This document shows positions 60,010 to 64,000 of a stretch of 64,000 nt of DNA, one piece after another (the first letter of the stretch is position 1; each line of letters starts with the position of its first letter). Origin of the DNA: Scolanthus callimorphus (taxonomy: Eukaryota; Cnidaria; Anthozoa; Actiniaria; Edwardsiidae); the NCBI GenBank assembly GCA_033964015.1, contig CM066913.1, positions 6,795,169 to 6,859,168 on the forward strand. Reading direction: 5' to 3'. The notes below the pieces were generated by a model, which was not told the origin of the DNA, did no database searches, and saw nothing but the letters and a program-made list of their open reading frames with translations. The position numbers and the translations under genes are program-made.

Positions 60010-60561
60010 TCAAAGCTCTGTAGAACAGAGTGTAGTCGTAAGGAGTCCATCATCAATGTCTACGTGTGTATCTCCAAAATACTTCCGTTCTCCTGAGTAC
60101 GAATGGTGCCGTCTTAACTTAGAGATGTGAGAAGTGTCTGGTTTCCCTGTAAAACATACAACATCTGAAGTAGACATTGTTTTTGAGCGTCTAGGCAATT
60201 CACCAAGCGAGTTACTTAACTTTCTTTCTAGTCTCGTCCTTTGATGGCGAGGGATGCATGCACTTGGGGACAAAAAGTTGTTGGTGGTCGGTTCTTCTCC
60301 AGGACCATGCAGTTCAATGTCTCTCCTGGTTTCTTTGTTGATGATACGAACTTTATCGTATAAATTTACTTCGACACGAATATGGTTATCAGGGAAATAT
60401 TCTTCATATTCTGATCTTGCAAATACCTCGTCGTCACCGTCGTCTAAATCTGTTTCAGGTTCTTTCGTGTCCCAAATTGTACCATCTTTGTCATGGAAAA
60501 TATCTGGACAAGTCTTTCCTGACGGCCTCATTGACTCGCCGTGCATTCCCAGCTTGTTCAT
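60010..60561 (-). CDS. Single-exon gene of the C-terminal LCST(D/E)L family, member 4 (183 aa)
   Basis: The ORF can be extended upstream with TTG to 60627, but a perfect TATAAAAG box at 60597-60604 lies inside that extension. I therefore place the start at the ATG at 60561 (MNKLGMHGESMRPSGKTCPD). The first half is acidic (PETDLDDGDDEVFARSEYEE). The second half is basic with kinase-like sites (RLERKLSNSLGELPRRSKT, LRRHHSYSG). It ends DIDDGLLTTTLCSTEL. The box-to-ATG distance is about 36-43 bp. It shares two internal motifs with the 52-kb member, so these two are probably the closest paralogues. Confidence 0.75.
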   Translation of the reverse strand: MNKLGMHGESMRPSGKTCPDIFHDKDGTIWDTKEPETDLDDGDDEVFARSEYEEYFPDNHIRVEVNLYDKVRIINKETRRDIELHGPGEEPTTNNFLSPSACIPRHQRTRLERKLSNSLGELPRRSKTMSTSDVVCFTGKPDTSHISKLRRHHSYSGERKYFGDTHVDIDDGLLTTTLCSTEL

Positions 60562-60596
60562 CCAGTGTGCTCGGTTCAAATTAAATTTAAGAAAAC

Positions 60597-60604
60597 TCTT
60601 TATA
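60597..60604 (-). promoter_or_regulatory. TATA box upstream of family member 4
   Basis: A perfect TATAAAAG on the minus strand, 36-43 bp before the ATG at 60561. It was used to choose this start over the longer TTG-started frame. Confidence 0.55.
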
Positions 60605-60739
60605 CTAGCGACTTCAAAGTTGTCCAAACGACAACAATGCTCTAAAATGTTATTATGGATATATGCAAATGTGTTGGCTTTATTGGAAAGCCGGCCTCGC
60701 CAAAGATTGGAAAGTCAATAGCGGACTAACTTAATTACT

Positions 60740-62200
60740 TGGCTAACAATGCTAAGCTGTCTAATCTAAAACAAACTACATCAATCACTGAAAAGCGCAC
60801 TTTTCTAAACGAGCATTCAAACACCTTTTGTATCTTAAGTTTTATCTATCGAATACTCAATGGAGTTGTAAAACACAAAAGCTGTAGTTTGGAAGAGTTT
60901 TAGAGAAAATAGAATGCACCCAGCATGTCAAGAAGATTAAGTTATCATGCGAACAAGGTCAAGGTATTTATTGTGCAAGTGGTTTTCAACTCGGTCATCT
61001 CTGTTTTATATTCCCACTGTAAATAGACGAAAAAGAGGCCGTGGGAGAAAGATATTTCGAGCCACACAAACGACAAAGAACAATTCCGAACATTCTTGTG
61101 CGAAATCTAAAATCTAGTGTATGTCTTTGTTTAATGTAACTGAAGCTCTGCGTGTTGTACTAGACCAGGACGAGACAAACCAATTCAAATCATTGCTTGT
61201 TTACATATACACTCGTGCTATAATAAATCATAGCTAGATCCTGTCCTTCAATATTTGTAGATTTGCTATTCGTACATTTTGCTGATTCGTTCATTTGCAA
61301 TAAAAGATCAACTTCAGCTTTGATAAATACAAGACAGGCTCTAGGTGTTGGACAGATTCCCATTCACGTGTCTGACTGACATGCTGTTTAGTATGCATTA
61401 CTTTATGTATTATCGTTATCATGCAAACTAGAATACGTTTGACGTCAATTGTACTATTTTGAAATAAGTCTGACGTTATTTCGTTTTGTATGTGTATAAT
61501 TACCCCACAGCGGGGCTTTAGTCATGTCTTCAAGTCCGAAGACGTGTTGTCAAAAAAAGCATTTCGTCGTTTTTCCACTTTATCCCCAGAGAAAGAAAAA
61601 AAGGCAACAAAATCAAAATATTTGTTGGCTACGATTGCCCCACGAGTAACTAACAGTAAGGAGTGATTCAGGAGTAAAAAAAACACTCAAAAATCCCTTA
61701 CTGGGCCGACAACCGTGACAATGTGTATTTCTTGTTGTTTTTAATTATGAGAACTTAGTTCTTGTTTGCTTTTCGTATAATTTTTAAGCTAATTGGGTCC
61801 GCCGTAATTGGCCTTAGCTGTGGCGGATGCATTGCCATTCTTTAGTTTAATTTTGCATTCTGACATGAGTTTTTTAAGTTTATTCTGATTCCATCTATAA
61901 CGCACGCGCGCGCTGCATGTCGGTAGATGCGGGAAATTTGTCAGCTGTTAAAAAAGTGCGCGCTGCATTCTGGTTCTTGGATTGCTTTATTCTCTCAAAC
62001 ATAACCGCAGTAATGTCACACCTTGATAACTTGTGTATACATTGAACTCACTATCACAAATCTGAGTGGTCGAGAGCTAGCAAACAATCAATTCTCAATG
62101 TCATGTGAACTTGACGTGCTAAATGCAATATCTGCAGATAACACATGCCTTAGTTTTGCCAATTCACAATATCATGCTTAACGTCATCCAATAATTGCTT
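60740..62200. other. Intergenic, no gene supported
   Basis: Upstream region of family member 4. A repeat fragment at about 62045-62140 is the inverted copy of the one at 30960-31080. Confidence 0.5.
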
Positions 62201-62326
62201 AAGATGCAGTGATAGGCTCGTGGCTCTTGAAACGTAGAATGTATGTCGCCTTTGTTTGTTTGCTTGTTTTTATTTTTTGTTTATTTTGAAGAAGTACATC
62301 ATGCCAGCGACTTACTTTCCGCTATT

Positions 62327-62585
62327 TACACTTATTTCAGAAAAGGTTGCACCGTCACAACCGTTGTAGCCCGCGATGCGTCATGGGAGAAAATAGGTAT
62401 ACCAAAACGTGCAGAATCATGGATGCTGGTTTTTGTTTATTTCAAATGACTATACAATACATCGCTCGCAAGAAATTTTGTACTGGACTATAATGCGAGA
62501 ATTTCGTTCTTCTTAGTTTCTCCCATGACACACCGCGGGCTACAGCAACAGTTGTGACGATGCAACCTTTTCTGAAATAGGTGTA
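62327..62585. mobile_element. MITE with TACACTTATTTCAG ends
   Basis: The ends TACACTTATTTCAGAAAAGG and CCTTTTCTGAAATAGGTGTA are inverted, and the arms continue for about 65 bp to TCATGGGAGAAA and TTTCTCCCATGA. Confidence 0.85.
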
Positions 62586-62769
62586 TGTCACTACGGGCAT
62601 GTGACTCTTGAAACGTAAAATGTAAATGTAAAAAAATGTAAATCGATGTTTATAGTGGTAGTGCACTTAGCTAGCCAGCTAATTCACAGACACAGAATGC
62701 ATCTAGACTGTTTGTTTTTGGAAAAAATTATCAAGCTAGCGGCTTATTTTGCGCTAGTTTATGTCACAT

Positions 62770-62879
62770 TACCCTGGGTACCAGATACTCCAAGCTTCAC
62801 TCGTTTACTAAACGCATATTTACTTGGCTTAGCGTGTCAGTAAGCGAGTGAAGCTTCGAGCCTAGTGGTACCCAGAGTA
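62770..62879. mobile_element. 110-bp palindromic element with 9-bp target duplication
   Basis: It starts TACCCTGGGTACC and ends GGTACCCAGAGTA, with ATGTCACAT on both sides (62761-62769 and 62880-62888). The interior arms CAAGCTTCACTCG and CGAGTGAAGCTTCG are inverted. Confidence 0.85.
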
Positions 62880-63044
62880 ATGTCACATGGACGTGTGGCT
62901 AGCTTGTGTGGCTCTAGAAACGTAGAATGCATCTGGCCTTTGCTTGTTTGTAAAAAAAAAAAAAAAAAAAGGCCAATCTGCAACAGCCCAGCAGCTTTAG
63001 ACAGTTCCGATCATCTAGTAAATCTGGCCAAGCATGAGGTGAAG

Positions 63045-63208
63045 AAGGCCCGTAGTTTTCGGATCTTTTTTTGTTGGGGGGTCGCTGTCCTCAGCTTTTT
63101 TCAGAACAAAACACTATATGAACAACATTTATAGCATTTTGTCGTGCTCTGAGCTGTTTTTCGAACTCCTCCAACCCCGCAACCCCGCCCGCATCTCCTT
63201 CGGGCCTG
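63045..63208. mobile_element. Diverged copy of the CAGGCCCGTAG MITE family
   Basis: It starts AAGGCCCGTAG and ends CGGGCCTG, and shares the GGGGGGTCG(CT)GTCCTCAG-type interior with the element at 50333-50522, in the same orientation. Confidence 0.7.
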
Positions 63209-64000
63209 TGAAGTATGGTTAAGATCCAGAAGATCCAGAAGTTGATCACTAAAAATGTATGTATCGAGCGTCGAAATATTCTATATTTACTTTTCTGTCG
63301 TCATAACAAAAACTGTCATAAAAAAATATTACACTGAAAAAAAAGCAAACAAACTATGATAACCAAGTTGGTGCACCTGAACACCTTATCAACAGTCTCG
63401 AACCAAACGAACCAACACGCTTTCCGGGTTTTTTAGGGTGCGCAATGGTTGTGGGATAGTTTTAACAGGGCGCGGAGAGTTATGGGATATCCATGTCCCA
63501 CAATTCATTGGGCGTCGTGTCTAGTACTCATTCCCAGTCCCTACGGCCCCAAAACAATTTTCATAGAGATCGATTGGAGAAATCACCGCAAAAGACACAA
63601 AGCTAGACAGTCTCTGGGTATGAGACTGCTTTAGCAACACAAAACGGAAGCGGCATACCTTTATAACGTACCCTAGCAACTGAATAGTACCAAAAATGAC
63701 GAGATAACCAACTCGACATGCCATAAACAGAGGGAGACATGTCGCAAAATGTGATTTTAGAGCTAGGGGTCCAAAAAGAAAGGACACACCTCTTGCGTTA
63801 CCGAAATCCTAGATAAATCTGAAGTAAATTACTCTTGGCTCGCGTTAGTGTGTTTTAAGAATTTTACTAGGAATATGCGTGCAAGGTAAATTAAATGAAT
63901 CTCTTGGCTTTGAAACTGCAGAATCGTTTTGAGTACATGGCGTACAAACGGCAGAATATATCTGAGATATATCTATTATCATATCTTAAAGGACTTTGCA

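Larger units (their letters stand above)
62218..62930. repeat. Direct repeats GTGGCTCTTGAAACGTAGAATG
   Basis: Three related copies, near 62220, 62599 and 62908, are separated by the two small inverted-repeat elements listed below. They may be fragments of one older repeat split by insertions. Confidence 0.6.

Noticed and set aside
60562..60627. N-terminal extension of family member 4 from a TTG
   Set aside because: It contains the TATAAAAG box and has no ATG.

Overview
This is eukaryotic, intron-rich, AT-leaning DNA crowded with short inverted-repeat transposons and lacking any prokaryotic gene organisation. An animal ciliary gene of CPLANE1 type, a secreted aerolysin-like protein with cysteine modules, and the repeat style together suggest an anthozoan cnidarian such as a coral. 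No marker gene settles the species, so this is inference.

Layout. 1-13.0 kb holds no gene I can support: it is the 3' flank of the large gene and carries several hairpin-type transposons, including a 1.9-kb foldback element with arms of about 0.8 kb. 13.0-34.75 kb is one minus-strand gene read as 33 exons. Every junction keeps frame, giving about 3,692 codons. I identify it as CPLANE1 (C5orf42/JBTS17), a ciliogenesis effector. Several of its introns hold MITEs. 34.75-38.7 kb is transposon-rich, with a Mutator-like element bearing a nested TTAA element, and a 1.2-kb element loaded with CRE octamers. 38.7-43.24 kb is a five-exon minus-strand gene for a secreted protein with three cysteine modules followed by an aerolysin/natterin-like region. 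One splice junction and the 3' end do not read cleanly, and a 20-bp minisatellite fills one of its introns.

45.4-60.6 kb contains what I consider the most interesting content: four single-exon genes (at 45.4, 52.0, 55.5 and 60.0 kb, orientations -,-,+,-). They encode short, charged, serine-rich proteins that differ greatly over most of their length but end in nearly the same peptide, T-T-(T/V)-L-C-S-T-(D/E)-L. All four have a TATA-like box upstream, three of them within about 35-60 bp of the ATG. This looks like a local paralogous family under selection at its C-terminus. I do not recognise it from any described family.

The rest, between these genes and to 64 kb, is intergenic DNA with MITEs, tandem repeats and one SINE-like repeat. 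Exon coordinates come from reading splice signals and frame by eye. No search or transcript data were available.
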